Shown here in pieces: positions 25,029 to 35,852 of a stretch of 64,000 bases of DNA (position 1 is the stretch's first letter; every line of letters begins with the position of its first letter). The notes beneath the pieces are model-generated. The model did not search any database and was not told the DNA's origin. It saw only the letters and a list, made by a program, of their open reading frames with translations. The translations under genes were made by a program, and so were the position numbers. Source of the DNA: Mnemiopsis leidyi (lineage: Eukaryota > Ctenophora > Tentaculata > Lobata > Bolinopsidae); the NCBI GenBank assembly GCA_000226015.1, contig JH157278.1:34354-98353 (forward strand), read 5' to 3'.

Positions 25029-27093
25029 GGTCACATTCGTGGGAACACGCTACACTGATATAAACCTACTTGGGAAGGGAAATATTGCTGAGCTGTGTGT
25101 GTGTTGAATATACTAATTTATTACCAGCCAAAAATTTTCATGTGACGGCTGATCTTATATTCTAAAGCTTCTGGAAAGGGGTAAATAGTTTGAAGTTCCA
25201 TGCTTGAATCGATCAATCTCATTTATAAATCAATGATACAAACAAAATCTAATTTAATTAATATCTAGTTCATTTTATTAGTATGATATAAAATTGCTTC
25301 CTTCAATATCTTTACTTTACATAAAAACAAAATTGACGATAGTAAGATAATAGGTATCCAGATATAGTATGAATGATGTATTGATCAAAATGGAAAAAGA
25401 GCATCATGTTCAAACTGTTGAAAATTCGTAACTAGTAAAGCGAATGTCGGACATGATATAAAGCATCGTCTCACTGTTTCAATTTCTCTATACTCTAAAC
25501 TCTATACTCTATACTCTATACTCTATCCCTTTTAAACGAAAAGTCGAGATTGCTGAGTTCCACGTTATGGCAAAGCTAAAGAAAACGTGTTCTTTCATTA
25601 GGACAAAACAAAAACTTGTGAAACGCAATGGACTTAGTAATCAAATTAAATTGCTGTTACGCACAAATAATCGCTCTTTTGTAATGAAAAGATCCCAAGA
25701 TACTAGAAGATAGAACATAATAGATTCGTGAAATTTCAAACTTCTCTGGTCAAATAGATGAACTTTGCAAGTTCTGTGAGTGTACAAAAGCAAAATGTAA
25801 CACCCTTAATTCATACAAATTCAAATTCAACGTTGTTCATCACATTCACAGAATGTATAATGCTTACAGCATACAGTTAATAATACTATCATACAAGCGA
25901 TATCAAACTGAGTTAAAATCGCGATTAATCGACTTGAGGTTTACCAACTTGTTACCACAACGGAATGTTTATTACAAGGACTCTGTCCCAACAATAAACC
26001 GGTACATCACAATGCGGGCTTTCGCCCATTAAATGTAACGGACTTAGTGACATGGCAGAACTTGGTAAACTCACAGCCACTGTATGCTGTAGAAAATATC
26101 ACAAAATTCTCTTCATGCTAGATTTTTGCCCATCGAAAAGGGCTCTTTATATGTCAACCGTATCATAGCTCATGAAAAATAACTGACGTCTGAATTAGTT
26201 TAATACAAGAGATGGATATGTAGCTACACCTTTGCAAATTTCAAATTTTTCATTCTGTGAGATGATGCGACTCCGTTGGTTTTACACACGTGATAGCTTA
26301 TTAGCAATAATATTTCAATATTTCATATCCCGTATTGTACAAGTCCATGTCTTCAGCCTTATATGCTTGCCGCACTGATCAACGAATTCTTGTGTAGTCT
26401 GCGACCTGTAGGAGGATATAGCATGTGAACAGTTAGACACATAAACACAGCAATTGTAAACTGTTTTACGAGCTTTTGCATTGAGGTATAAAGTAGAATA
26501 ATTATACAATGACAGTTTCGTGTGCGGATATGTTGCACACTTACAGGGCTTACCATATTTAGATAGAACCTATTCGTGTTTCCGAGAATAAGACTCGGTG
26601 GGATCAGTTACACCCACCATTCCGACAATGGAGTACTGATCTAAAATCTACAGCACAGTTGCACCTGTGTTTTAGCCATTAGCACTGGTGATAGTTCTCA
26701 CTATAAAGTCACATAACACACCAATATCCCTTATTTGTAAACCACACTTAGTACACAACACTTCCACGTGCACATTATTCCACAACTGCACTTGCTTTTG
26801 ATTGTGCCTAGTTTACACATCAAAAAGTAACTCGAACTAATTAAGTAAAACCCTGATTCACTGTGCCCATTTGGAAAAGTAGAAATGGCCGGTTAATTAA
26901 GATTTGTACAAGCTTTCCTTTCAGGGAAGGCAAAAAGGCATTTTCAATAAAGGGCGACAGTAAATTGGGATTTCACTGCAAAATAAAATTAGCAATTCAG
27001 CCATTCAACCTATATCAGAAATTTTAATTACACCTAATCATATGTGAAAGCTTACCTTAGTCGTTCTATCTAATAGGGCACAGAGGAGTAACA
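25029..27093. other. intergenic, no gene seen
   Basis: AT-rich DNA between NDUFB8 and HEXIM without a supportable coding exon. It contains the 9-bp minisatellite at 25486-25527. Confidence 0.5.
25486..25527. repeat. TATACTCTA minisatellite
   Basis: Four to five tandem copies of a 9-bp unit. Confidence 0.85.
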
Positions 27094-27810
27094 TCAAGTT
27101 TGAGAAGCATTGCTGCTATCATCTATATCCAAGGCACCGATGTTATCTTTGATAGGTGTCAAAGGCACTGAGTTTTCTCTCTTTATCTTGCTACCCTCTT
27201 TTAGAAGTGTATTTTCTGCTTTAAGCAACTCGTTCTCCCTGCGCAGCTCGCTCAATTGATTCAATAGCTCAGCATTTGCATCATTGGAATTGTGCCTGAC
27301 TTTTCCATTTTCTCTCACCAACTCATTCACAGTCTTTTCCAGGCTGACTATTTCAGAAATAAGTTGAGATCTTGTTTTTGTCTCCAAAATATCTGCTTTC
27401 ATGTTTTCAAATGTTTCAGCAAAATCATTTTCCATGAACACTCCAGGACTTTCATAATCACCTCCTTGAACATCCTCACTGCTTACTGAGTTGTAGTCTT
27501 CATCATCTGAATCATACGACATGTCCACAGGAGTCTGGGTAGGTGTAGAGGTTGGGTGTTCTTGCATTAAGAACTGGGTTGTATTGTTTGGAGCAGAAAT
27601 TTTGTTACTTGCAAGCCTTGCTTCACCCTTGATGCGGTCTTTCTCATTGGCCTCTTCCTTTTCTTTCCAAGACAATTTAAAGTAAGGTTTCTTGTTCTTT
27701 TTCTGCTTTTTTGGTGCTCTTCTAGTTTTCTTTTTGAAAATGATGGGGGACGAGCTAGATGGTTGTTGACCATTATGAGGGCTGTTCATTGTCAAAACAA
27801 CTGATGCCAT
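27094..27810 (-). CDS. HEXIM: HEXIM, P-TEFb inhibitor
   Basis: Single-exon 238-residue protein. HEXIM binds 7SK RNA and holds the elongation kinase P-TEFb inactive in the nucleus. Seen in order: a basic arginine/lysine motif (KKKTRRAPKKQKKNKK, about 26-41) for RNA binding, then PYFKLSWKEKEE as in the vertebrate KPYYKLTWEEK. Next comes APNNTTQFLM (73-82), equivalent to APYNTTQFLM, then an acidic region and a Leu-rich heptad coiled coil (about 150-205) for dimerisation. The key Tyr of the PYNT motif is Asn here. Vertebrate HEXIM1 is also intronless in its coding region. A strong acceptor (ATATTTCAG, AG at 27812-27813) ends one base before the ATG, implying a 5' UTR intron or spliced-leader addition. 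Confidence 0.9.
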   Translation of the reverse strand: MASVVLTMNSPHNGQQPSSSSPIIFKKKTRRAPKKQKKNKKPYFKLSWKEKEEANEKDRIKGEARLASNKISAPNNTTQFLMQEHPTSTPTQTPVDMSYDSDDEDYNSVSSEDVQGGDYESPGVFMENDFAETFENMKADILETKTRSQLISEIVSLEKTVNELVRENGKVRHNSNDANAELLNQLSELRRENELLKAENTLLKEGSKIKRENSVPLTPIKDNIGALDIDDSSNASQT

Positions 27811-28019
27811 TCTGAAATATGTTTGTATGTAAAAATTGGCTGTTTAGGTTATATAGATCAGAGGCTGTAACCATAATCCTAACAAAAAACTGTTAGGAAA
27901 TCGAATTACTGAAAACAGAGACTATGTTCATTGCCATTTATACTTTTATACACATCACACACACATGTGGCTAGATTTTTCCCATACATAATTAAATTAT
28001 CTTTATTTTATATTTTCTT
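27811..28019. other. HEXIM 5' flank
   Basis: Short AT-rich flank, with the splice acceptor noted for HEXIM. No further feature seen. Confidence 0.4.
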
Positions 28020-28288
28020 TACTTCGTTGTTATTTTGTATTTGTATTTGTTACACATGTACCCAGGCTTTTACAGTTATACTGAAGGGGCTCTGATCCTG
28101 GAAGATTCTGGATCTTTCAACAGAGACCCTCCTCATTTAACCCTCAATCACTGTTTCCCAGTCATCCGGCTGAGTCAACCGAAGAAGATTGCATAGGCAA
28201 ATGCCCTTAGTGCACTCCTCTAGGATCCAACCCCTGATCTTCTGCGTAGAAAGTTGGGGTAGATACCACTACACCACCAACCCATGAA
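28020..28288 (-). mobile_element. tRNA-derived SINE
   Basis: On the minus strand the head (about 28288 to 28215) resembles a tRNA. A box-A-like GGTGTAGTGGTATC is followed by an anticodon-like arm and a box-B-like GGGTTGGATCCT. A non-tRNA body follows (GACTGGGAAACAGTGATTGA) and an A-rich tail with AAATACAAATAC. A second fragment of the same body occurs inverted at 28858-28918, which supports a dispersed repeat. A tRNA pseudogene alone would not explain the shared body. Confidence 0.55.
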
Positions 28289-28857
28289 GGTTCACAAAAT
28301 TGTATCCCTGCAGATCCAGATAAACTAGCAGACATTATCCAGCAAGACCTCTTTAGTTTGCAACAGAGCAACCAATAAATGAATGGGTAACAATCATGGT
28401 TAGCAAAACATAAATAATAATATGCAGTTTCAAAAAACATAATATTACAAATAATTCAACCATGTAGATGGAATTTAAGGAAGGGCCAAAGGGGCTTCAG
28501 CCAGTCGTGACATTAAGGTGAAAGAGAACAAAATTGTTCAAACCCAGGTAATCAAATCAGCGCTTGAAATCATACAACTAGTCTTCTATATTTTTCAATT
28601 CAGCACCACACTGAGTCCAACACTGACAATTTCAACAGATTCAACTCAAATCTGTTAACGTGGTTGACAATATAATCTTGACTCAAGCAGCTATTTAATC
28701 TCAGGTCAGAAATAGAACTTGTGAAGCCATCCTTAAGTCTGGGTTTATGATTTTGGTAAAATCACAGCCCTTGAACTTTGTAGCAGCTTGCTTTCTTTAC
28801 TTAACTCGTCAGAAAACCCATGTGCCACCATTAATTGGCTTTTACCAACACAACCTT

Positions 28858-28918
28858 CTTAGGTCAATTCAGCCAAATGACTGGGAAATTGTGATTGAGA
28901 ATATGGAGAATGGTTCCC
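28858..28918 (+). mobile_element. SINE body fragment
   Basis: Shares GACTGGGAAA-TTGTGATTGAG and the preceding TTCAGCC context with the body of the minus-strand SINE at 28020-28288. It lacks the tRNA-like head, so it is truncated or internally deleted. Confidence 0.5.
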
Positions 28919-29739
28919 AATAAACAGCGGCGTGAGGATGCCCCAGCAGCCCCAGCTACACCGGGGGGAGCCGTCATAAGGGGGTACCAAATCGTCATAA
29001 AAATATGGGACAATTTTGCAAGATTAAGTGCACAACTGGCAAAACCACGTATTTGGTTTAATTACTTCACTATTTATTTAGAATTTTCGGGCCATATTTT
29101 CACAAATAGCTCGGAGTAAGCCCATATACCAGGGGCGCCACTTTGGGGCGCCTTTTTACCGCCGAGGGGCGCCATATTGGCTACAGTTACAACATTACGC
29201 CACTGCAAATACGAATTGTTCCTTGCAGAATGACCAATACTATACCACGCTTTTATTTAATCAATAATCAGTTAATGACTTCATTTAATAGACATCCACC
29301 AATACCCATATAATAGTAGGAATATGTTTTGACCTTAGCAAAGCATTTGTTAACACTCCTCTTTGTAAACTTGAAAACTATGAGGCCAAGCTTTGAAACT
29401 CTTGTGAAGGTATCTGAAATCTAGATCACATCGTGTAATTCATTCGGTCTCCTTCAGTTATCCATTATAATCTCCTAGACAGCTCTGAGTTGGTGTAGAG
29501 CTGTTGAGACTATAAGGGTGAATAGCTGTCCAGATAGACTGTCTCCTTGAAAAGCTCCAAGTAAACTCTTCTGATAGTGAGGAGTTAACACGAATTCCAA
29601 GAAAAGTATTTAATAGATACTTAATCAAGTTTTATTTTTTCGTCGTCAATATCAATTAACCATAGAAATATAATAGAAATATATCCTTGTGTTCAGCTTT
29701 GGAATCCTGCAGCAGAGCATGGAAATTGGTCTTTAATCT
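28919..29739. other. repeat-rich intergenic DNA
   Basis: No gene seen. Holds the GGCGCC repeat cluster noted separately. Confidence 0.4.
29131..29175. repeat. triple GGGGCGCC cluster
   Basis: Three GGCGCC palindromes in 45 bases (GGGGCGCCACTTTGGGGCGCC and a third after TTTTTACCGCCGA). They can pair as nested hairpins and are unusual in this AT-rich context. Confidence 0.6.
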
Positions 29740-30000
29740 TGAGGATTGAGAGCGTCCAGAGACGCTTTACGAGGATGATTGAAGGGGTAGGCCTGCTTCC
29801 TTACTCTGAGTTGCCTTGCGTTGCGGCTTCGCGCGCTGGGGCTGCCGCTTCGCGGCAGCAGGTCGGGCAACGTCTAACAAACTCTGAGAGGCTGCAGGTT
29901 CTGCAGCTGACAACTCTCGCTGAGAGACGTTCGACAGGTGACCTGATTGAAGTTTATAAAGCCAGCCATGGCTTATCCAAGTTAGTTGGTGTTCTGAATT
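29740..30000 (+). pseudogene. non-LTR retrotransposon reverse transcriptase relic (C-terminal end)
   Basis: Reads IESVQRRFTRMIEGVGLLPYSE and then, after an insertion, RLQVLQLTTLAERRSTGDLIEVYK. This is the widespread C-terminal signature of LINE-type reverse transcriptases (QRR-T--I, RL--L-L--L--RR--GDLI-VYK). There is no catalytic domain, no start and no element ends. The frame is interrupted at 29811-29888 by a 78-base insertion (70-bp element plus 8-bp target duplication) that happens to keep the frame. It is a dead 5'-truncated copy. Confidence 0.8.
29811..29880. mobile_element. 70-bp GC-rich hairpin insertion with 8-bp target duplication
   Basis: Inserted into the reverse transcriptase relic and flanked by the direct repeat ACTCTGAG (29803-29810 and 29881-29888). 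The core CTGCCGCTTCGCGGCAG is a perfect hairpin. The outer ends pair weakly (TTGCCTTGCGTTGC against GGGCAACGTCTAACAA). It is much smaller than ordinary MITEs. A second copy lies at 31418-31471. Confidence 0.8.
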
Positions 30001-30207
30001 TTAGTAGATCTGGATTAAATGTGATTCATGTAAGCCAGGAAAGAGTAAAGATTCAAAAATCAATCGAATCAGGAGAAATTTGTTAAATAAGGAAAGAAAA
30101 TTTATTATTTTGGTTTACATTGACAATCAACAATATCATATATAAAAATATGGAAACGATATGGCCAGCTACTCAAAGCAATTTAGGTAAAGGGAATCGT
30201 GAAGCCA

Positions 30208-30293
30208 GCGCGCGCGTCCACCGTAAAATGGCTACGCGCGCGTCAACCATAAGATGGCCGCGCCGCGTACACCATGAGATGGCCGCGCGCGCC
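30208..30293. repeat. GC-rich tandem repeat, about 28-30 bp unit
   Basis: Three to four units of CGCGCGTCCACC-(G/A)TAAAATGGC type alternating with CGCGCG blocks. Confidence 0.75.
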
Positions 30294-31417
30294 AAATTAA
30301 AACACTCGTGATAGTTTGGAGACAATATTGTTGAAAGTAAGAGCTAATGGTCTCCGAAGTTTGGCAGAGGGTTAGCGGCCCACTATCAGCAAGCAGCGGC
30401 TATGCAGAGGGCTAAACCAAGGACTCGAGTGCCGTGAGCTTTTCCGAGCCCGTCCTTACCACACCTGCAAAGCCACAACTCACATTCACGGTGCTCCCAC
30501 AGCCAGACCACGGTGCAAGTACTGTATTTCGATATCACTACGGTGTAGAAGTTATCAGTTACAGGAATGATTCGTGTTTCATAATTTTGGTCGAGTAACC
30601 CGCCACATCATAAAAATAAAGTGGACACTGTTCTATCCCTTTATGGGAGGAGATAAAATGTTCTATTAGGAAAGTCTCTAGTAAGTGGTACTTTAATCAC
30701 CCCCTGCGCGGGAGGTCGCACTGAGGTCGCACTTTCGGAGGTCGCATGTCGCCGCGACTATCTACGTCATTTCATCGCAACCTCACAGACACACTTTTTT
30801 GATTTCAAGCAAATCTTTGATACAGGCTGGTAGAGAAACATCAGGGCTACCACTGGAACTAACTCTCATCATTCTAGGTTGAAACCGTGAGGAGTAATGC
30901 TCTTTTCAGTTGGAAGATACGACGGAAGCTGAAAATGTCAAAATTTTTGTCGGACTGCTGTGACAAAACGAGTAAGATATCGAAAATCCGAGGTCAACCA
31001 TCTCTCAAAATCGTCTTAACTACCAATGTCCGAAGNNNNNNNNNNTTATTTATTCGGCTTTTACACGAAAATATTATCAAATTTATCTAAACTTCTCATG
31101 GTCTAAAATTCCATGAGTGATGAGTAATAAATATTCATTGAAACTAGAGGAATGTCTTCCTCTCAGCAACCAGCACCTTTTAAAACATTAATAATAGTGT
31201 TCCTTTTAACTTTGTCCAATTGCGCGGCGAATGCTCTGCCCATCTCTATTCCCATTTTACTAAGAGTCTACTCATTTCTCATTACAACAGATATCAATAT
31301 TCTCTGGTCGATAAGTGTGCATGTATCAGCTTAATTAACGGAGGTTTAACACATTGTTATGTTGTGGGTGGGCCGAAGGATCAACCAAGCTACATGATGT
31401 GTACGGAGCAGCTATTT
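30294..31417. other. repeat-rich intergenic DNA with 10-N gap
   Basis: No gene seen. Contains GAGGTCGCA direct repeats at about 30713-30750 and a 10-base gap (31036-31045). Confidence 0.4.
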
Positions 31418-31471
31418 CGCGCGCGCCGGAGGCTGCCGCTTCGCGGCAGCAGGGCTATGCAACGTGTAGCA
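31418..31471. mobile_element. 54-bp GC-rich hairpin insertion, second copy
   Basis: Same GGCTGCCGCTTCGCGGCAGC core as 29811-29880 and a similar right end (GCAACGTGTAGCA). It is flanked by the 8-bp direct repeat AGCTATTT (31410-31417 and 31472-31479). The left arm is shorter and CG-repeated. Confidence 0.78.
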
Positions 31472-31587
31472 AGCTATTTAAACGGACACGATTTCCACTG
31501 ATAGGCTAGGCAATTTAGGAAATATATGAACTAGCACCGTGCCGAGTAGGTTGTCTGACTTTGTCCGACCCTCATTCTCAATTTTAT

Positions 31588-32440
31588 GTTGTCGAGGTGT
31601 TACCCGACCCGCGCGCGGCTCGCAGTTTTCTGCTCTCCTCGTCTAGAACGTTAGACGGATATCATCTCGTCAAATTTTATGGGAATAAAATAATTATAGG
31701 AGGGTGCGCGCTGCCGCACAACCTCCGGCGCGCGCGCGACAATATCGCCGAGAGAGAGCCGCGCAGCGCCAGTTAATCTCAACACTCTCTTTGTGACATT
31801 GAATTGCAATGGCTTAGACAAAGTTGAACAAGCTAAGCATGCGGTGTGATTAAAAAACAACCTGCACCTGTCCGAATTTTCAGCCGCGTGACAGGCACAA
31901 GCTACAATAGTGTAGTAAGTGCACGCCCTGCTTAAAATACATTGTTGAGGTGTTACCGGCCGACTCGCGGGCGGCTTGCAGCTTGCTACTCTAGCTCTCC
32001 TGGCATTAACGTTTATAAACGGATATCATCTCGTCAAATAATACACACCATGTGAGAGTCTTTGCTCAACACAGGCGATGCGCGTCGAGAATTTTTCCGA
32101 AATTCATAGACCTATAGATCAAAATTGTAACGCACCCGCTTGCGTGCACGGGTTTTACATCTAATTATGAATTAGGTTATGTTGGCGTGTCGTCTCTTAG
32201 TTCGAAAGACCTGGTCTCGTGGGTTACATAAACGTATTATTGATCTTGTGACCAGGGAAATTCATTCCAGCCTACGTTTCAAGCCCATTTCTTTCATGCT
32301 CCACAGTATCCTTTATTAATTGTTCATCTTCGAATAAAGCTTAAGCTTTTGACGAGATGATATCCGTCTAACATTCTAACGAAACGCGAGGAGAGCAGAA
32401 AACTGCGAGCCGCGCGCGGGTCGGGTAACATCTCGACAAT
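31588..32440. mobile_element. terminal-inverted-repeat element, about 850 bp, non-autonomous
   Basis: Left arm: TTGTCGAGGTGTTACCCGAC, then CGCGCGCGGCTCGCAGTTTT, ending near 31677 with GACGGATATCATCTCGTCAA. The right arm (about 32349-32440) is the reverse complement of almost all of it, giving arms of roughly 90-100 bp. A third, diverged copy of the arm lies inside in direct orientation (31943-32040). No transposase frame. The arm ends match the element at 13396-14165. Confidence 0.75.
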
Positions 32441-33699
32441 TAAGCTTATTCAAATAAAGTTTCAATAAAATTTTATACATCATTAGGCTACAAGTCTTAG
32501 TGGATCTAAATCTAGTCAGTTAAGTTGGGGTCCAGAGTAAGAGTCCGAGGCACCCTGGTGTCTCATCATGGATGTGACCATGAACACAGTACAGTGTTGT
32601 TCGAAAACTCACAAATAGTCACTGAAACATATGCGTTTCATTTGGTACAATACTTCAATTCAATTTTATATACTTATTCTCTCAACTGATTATCATAGTT
32701 GTGATCATTTAATTTAAATAAGGTAACTTGTTAGGCTACGAGACCTTTTCGTGTTATCAATGATCACTTAATATAATAACTAATATATAACTTGGCTAAC
32801 CAGCAACCAGCCACAAGTTAATATCAATACGTCAAAAACCATTGATTACAAAGTTCAATAAATTAAAATTGTAAAAACTTTAAAATTCTTAAATACATGA
32901 TTCCCAGAAAAGTTGGGATTAACTTGAAAATTAATCTAGAACATTTTAAAAAGTCAAATATGGAAAAAGTTGGATGTGAAAGTAGTGCTTATTATTGGAA
33001 TGTTTCTAATACTGTTCTGTCAAAAATTGAAGGGAAGTCCTATTTGGCCAATAAAACAAGGCATAATGAATTCCTTAGCACAAATCCAATTGCAGTTAGA
33101 AAGTTATGCCTTAACATGAGAGGATTTAGTAGTAGCATGGGCAGTTAGATATTTGTTTTATTTCATGTACCCACCTTTATTGAACTCTTTTTTATGCAAT
33201 TTTAATTTTTTATCATCTTCAGGATTTGAAGTAATTTTTTCATTATTGAATTTGGGCTATTTTATAAGCCTCTTAGGACTTAGTTTTATAGTTTTTTGCT
33301 AAATTATTATGATGATGTATGTCATTATGTTATATTCTATTCTATATTCTATTCTATTCTTTATTTTCAAAAAAGTAAAATTCCCAAAAAATTTGCAGGG
33401 AAGGTTAATCAGTGGAAGTGCCAAAACGAGATTTCAGTAAAACAAGACTGGCATGCAGAACATGAATTTCAAAGTGCTTGGTTGAACGCCTTACAGAAAC
33501 CTCAGATATCATAGCACCAAGCGGGATTTCATAGAATATGATTTAGGGCTTGCTAGGGCCTTGCCCTGGAGCTGTTTGTTCTAAATTTTTCGTAAAACTG
33601 CACACTAAGTTTACACACTAACTCTGAAAGTCTGAACACACAAACAAACAGCTTCAGGACTACCATTGCAACTTTTTCATCTAAAATTTTGTAGCAGGA
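32441..33699. other. intergenic, DHRS12 5' flank
   Basis: AT-rich. An 83-codon open frame at 32897-33148 with an ATG shows no motif I recognise; it could be a small gene or chance. A TTCTATTCTATAT simple tract lies near 33333-33365. Confidence 0.35.
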
Positions 33700-34752
33700 A
33701 TGCAACTGTTTAGGACATCTTTATGGATTGCCATCCTATCTGTCATCATACTTAATGTTTTTAGGATGTCAATATATCGGAATTCCGTCTGGCTTGCGAA
33801 GGGACTAATGGAGTACACCCGTGGAGGGTTTTTATCTGCAAGTAAGAATTTTAACTCCAGTGATTTAGATGTTGATTGTTCATCTAAGCAGTTTCTTATC
33901 ACTGGATCAAATAGTGGCATTGGCAAACAGACAGCATTTGAGATTGCTAAAAGAGGAGGAACAGTGCATTTAGTTTGTAGAAACTCAGTGACAGCTGAGG
34001 AGACAAGAAAGGAAATTGTAGAGAACACCAACAATGAGAATGTTCATGTTCATATCCTTGATTTGTCTCAACCTCGCAATGTTCACAAATTTGCTGCAAA
34101 ATTTATTGATGAAAACAATGAAAAAGGACTCCATGTATTGATCAATAATGCTGGATGTATGGTCAATAAACGTGAGTTAACAGAAGATGGCTTGGAAAAG
34201 AACTTCGCTACAAACACCCTAGGAACATTCATTTTGACTGAACGTCTCTTACCTCTGTTGCAGCAGTCTGGAACAGATGAAAGTAAAGCACGAGTTGTAA
34301 CTGTTTCTTCCGGAGGAATGCTTACTAACAAGCTGGATCCTTTTGACTTACAGTTTAAAGAAATGAATCCATTTGACGGAACAATGGCTTATGCTCAAAA
34401 TAAAAGGCAACAAGTTATTATGACTGAGGAATGGGCCAAAAAATATGGTGATGTACAATTTACATCAATGCATCCTGGATGGGCAGACACTCCAGCAGTA
34501 CGGACCGCAATGCCAGGTTTTTATGAGAAAATGAAAGACAAATTGAGATCAGTTGAGCAAGGAGCTGATACTGTTGTCTGGCTTGCTATCACTAAGAATG
34601 ACGTAGCTATCAATCAAAAAAACTCAGGGGAATTTTTCCAAGACAGATGTGTTGTGTGGAAACATCTTCCTCTAGCCTGGAGCAAGTCTAGCCAATCTGA
34701 TGTGAATGTGCTTATGGATGAACTCCGTAAACTGAGTGACCAATTTAAGTGA
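33700..34752 (+). CDS. DHRS12: DHRS12, short-chain dehydrogenase/reductase
   Basis: Single-exon 350-residue SDR-family oxidoreductase. NAD(P)-binding TGSNSGIG lies at 68-75, the structural NNAG within LINNAGCMVNKRELTEDGLE, and the active-site YAQNK (Tyr-x-x-x-Lys) within FDGTMAYAQNKRQQ. MHPGWADTP is typical of the DHRS12 group, and identity to the vertebrate protein is high by eye. The vertebrate start corresponds to the internal MSIYRNSVWLAKG. Here an extra 22 residues (MQLFRTSLWIAILSVIILNV) form a hydrophobic N-terminal segment, a likely membrane anchor. An acceptor (TTTTGTAGCAG) ends two bases before the ATG. The coding region is intronless although most neighbours are split, so a retrocopy origin is possible. 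Substrate unknown. Confidence 0.93.
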   Translation: MQLFRTSLWIAILSVIILNVFRMSIYRNSVWLAKGLMEYTRGGFLSASKNFNSSDLDVDCSSKQFLITGSNSGIGKQTAFEIAKRGGTVHLVCRNSVTAEETRKEIVENTNNENVHVHILDLSQPRNVHKFAAKFIDENNEKGLHVLINNAGCMVNKRELTEDGLEKNFATNTLGTFILTERLLPLLQQSGTDESKARVVTVSSGGMLTNKLDPFDLQFKEMNPFDGTMAYAQNKRQQVIMTEEWAKKYGDVQFTSMHPGWADTPAVRTAMPGFYEKMKDKLRSVEQGADTVVWLAITKNDVAINQKNSGEFFQDRCVVWKHLPLAWSKSSQSDVNVLMDELRKLSDQFK

Positions 34753-34805
34753 GTAAGCTGAAAGTTTATCACTACTTATTTTGGTCAACTTATCAAAGAA
34801 CTGAA

Positions 34806-34811
34806 AATAAA
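34806..34811 (+). terminator. polyadenylation signal of DHRS12
   Basis: AATAAA about 55 bases after the stop codon. Confidence 0.6.
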
Positions 34812-35852
34812 CAGGTCCAAAACTTACATTAAATGTTTGTGAATTGTAGATAATCGATTAATGTTTAATTTATTTTTACCTTGGAGCTTTTTTATGCAGT
34901 GAAAATTTTGATCATGAACCAGTTTAAAAGATATGGGGTGCTTGATGAAGTAATAATGCATCAGATAACTTGACGACATAGTGATCAATAATGTGCGGTT
35001 TTGCTGACTTAGTTCTGCCATTCTGCTTGATTTCGTGACCCTCGATTTCGTTTCACTGCATAAATTTTGACAGTGTTTTTTTCTTTTATTGTTGCCCAAG
35101 GTTTACAAAACCTGTGATACAACTTGATAAAATTCATAATATTTTATGAAAGTACCCTTTTTCTACCCCAAAAGATTAGGAGTTCATTCCCCATACAAAA
35201 CTACCACCAGTTAAGTGCTGCTTAAAATTGAAATTTTGAATTTGGTTATTTATACTTATATCGTTCACCAGTCAAATAATGCTTGTGATAATAACCTGAT
35301 CAGTGATTACCATGTGTTTGAATATGCTATGCCGAAGTCAGAACATTCTTGGAGGTGACACTTACAAGTTTTAAGCACCTCAAAAAACATTTTTTCCAAC
35401 AGCTATACTCTTTTAAATGAACGAGACACATGAAATTTGACCAATATCATCCAAAGGTAATACCCATTACCTCACATAACTCTTGTTTCATTTAGCAACT
35501 TTATATAAATATTGTGTTATGAGCCAAAACCACTTACACGTTTTTGGCTATTAGATAATTTACTATTGTAAAGAATTTTGTGATTTTGTTATGATCTAGT
35601 TTTTATTATGCTGTTAAAAACTGTTACAAAATAGAAACATTTGCAAAAATGTATTTAGACATTGATTTCATTCAAAGTGGTTTGAATTGTAGTTTAATAT
35701 GGTGAAAGATAGAAAACGCAAAAAAATCTTGTTGGATATGAAATTTTAACAGACGACATTTTACCTATGAAACTTGAGTAACACATTCTTGTTCATTGTC
35801 CTCCAATTTTCATGTATATTTAACCTCAACTTTAAACAAAGCTAGACATACC
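34812..35852. other. intergenic, DHRS12 to HACD
   Basis: AT-rich, no supportable exon. Contains the HACD promoter region. Confidence 0.45.

Noticed and set aside
28207-28440. 77-codon minus-strand frame
   Set aside because: Its translation comes from the tRNA-like head of the SINE, not from a protein gene.
32897-33148. 83-codon frame upstream of DHRS12
   Set aside because: No recognisable motif or repeat match; not called as a gene.
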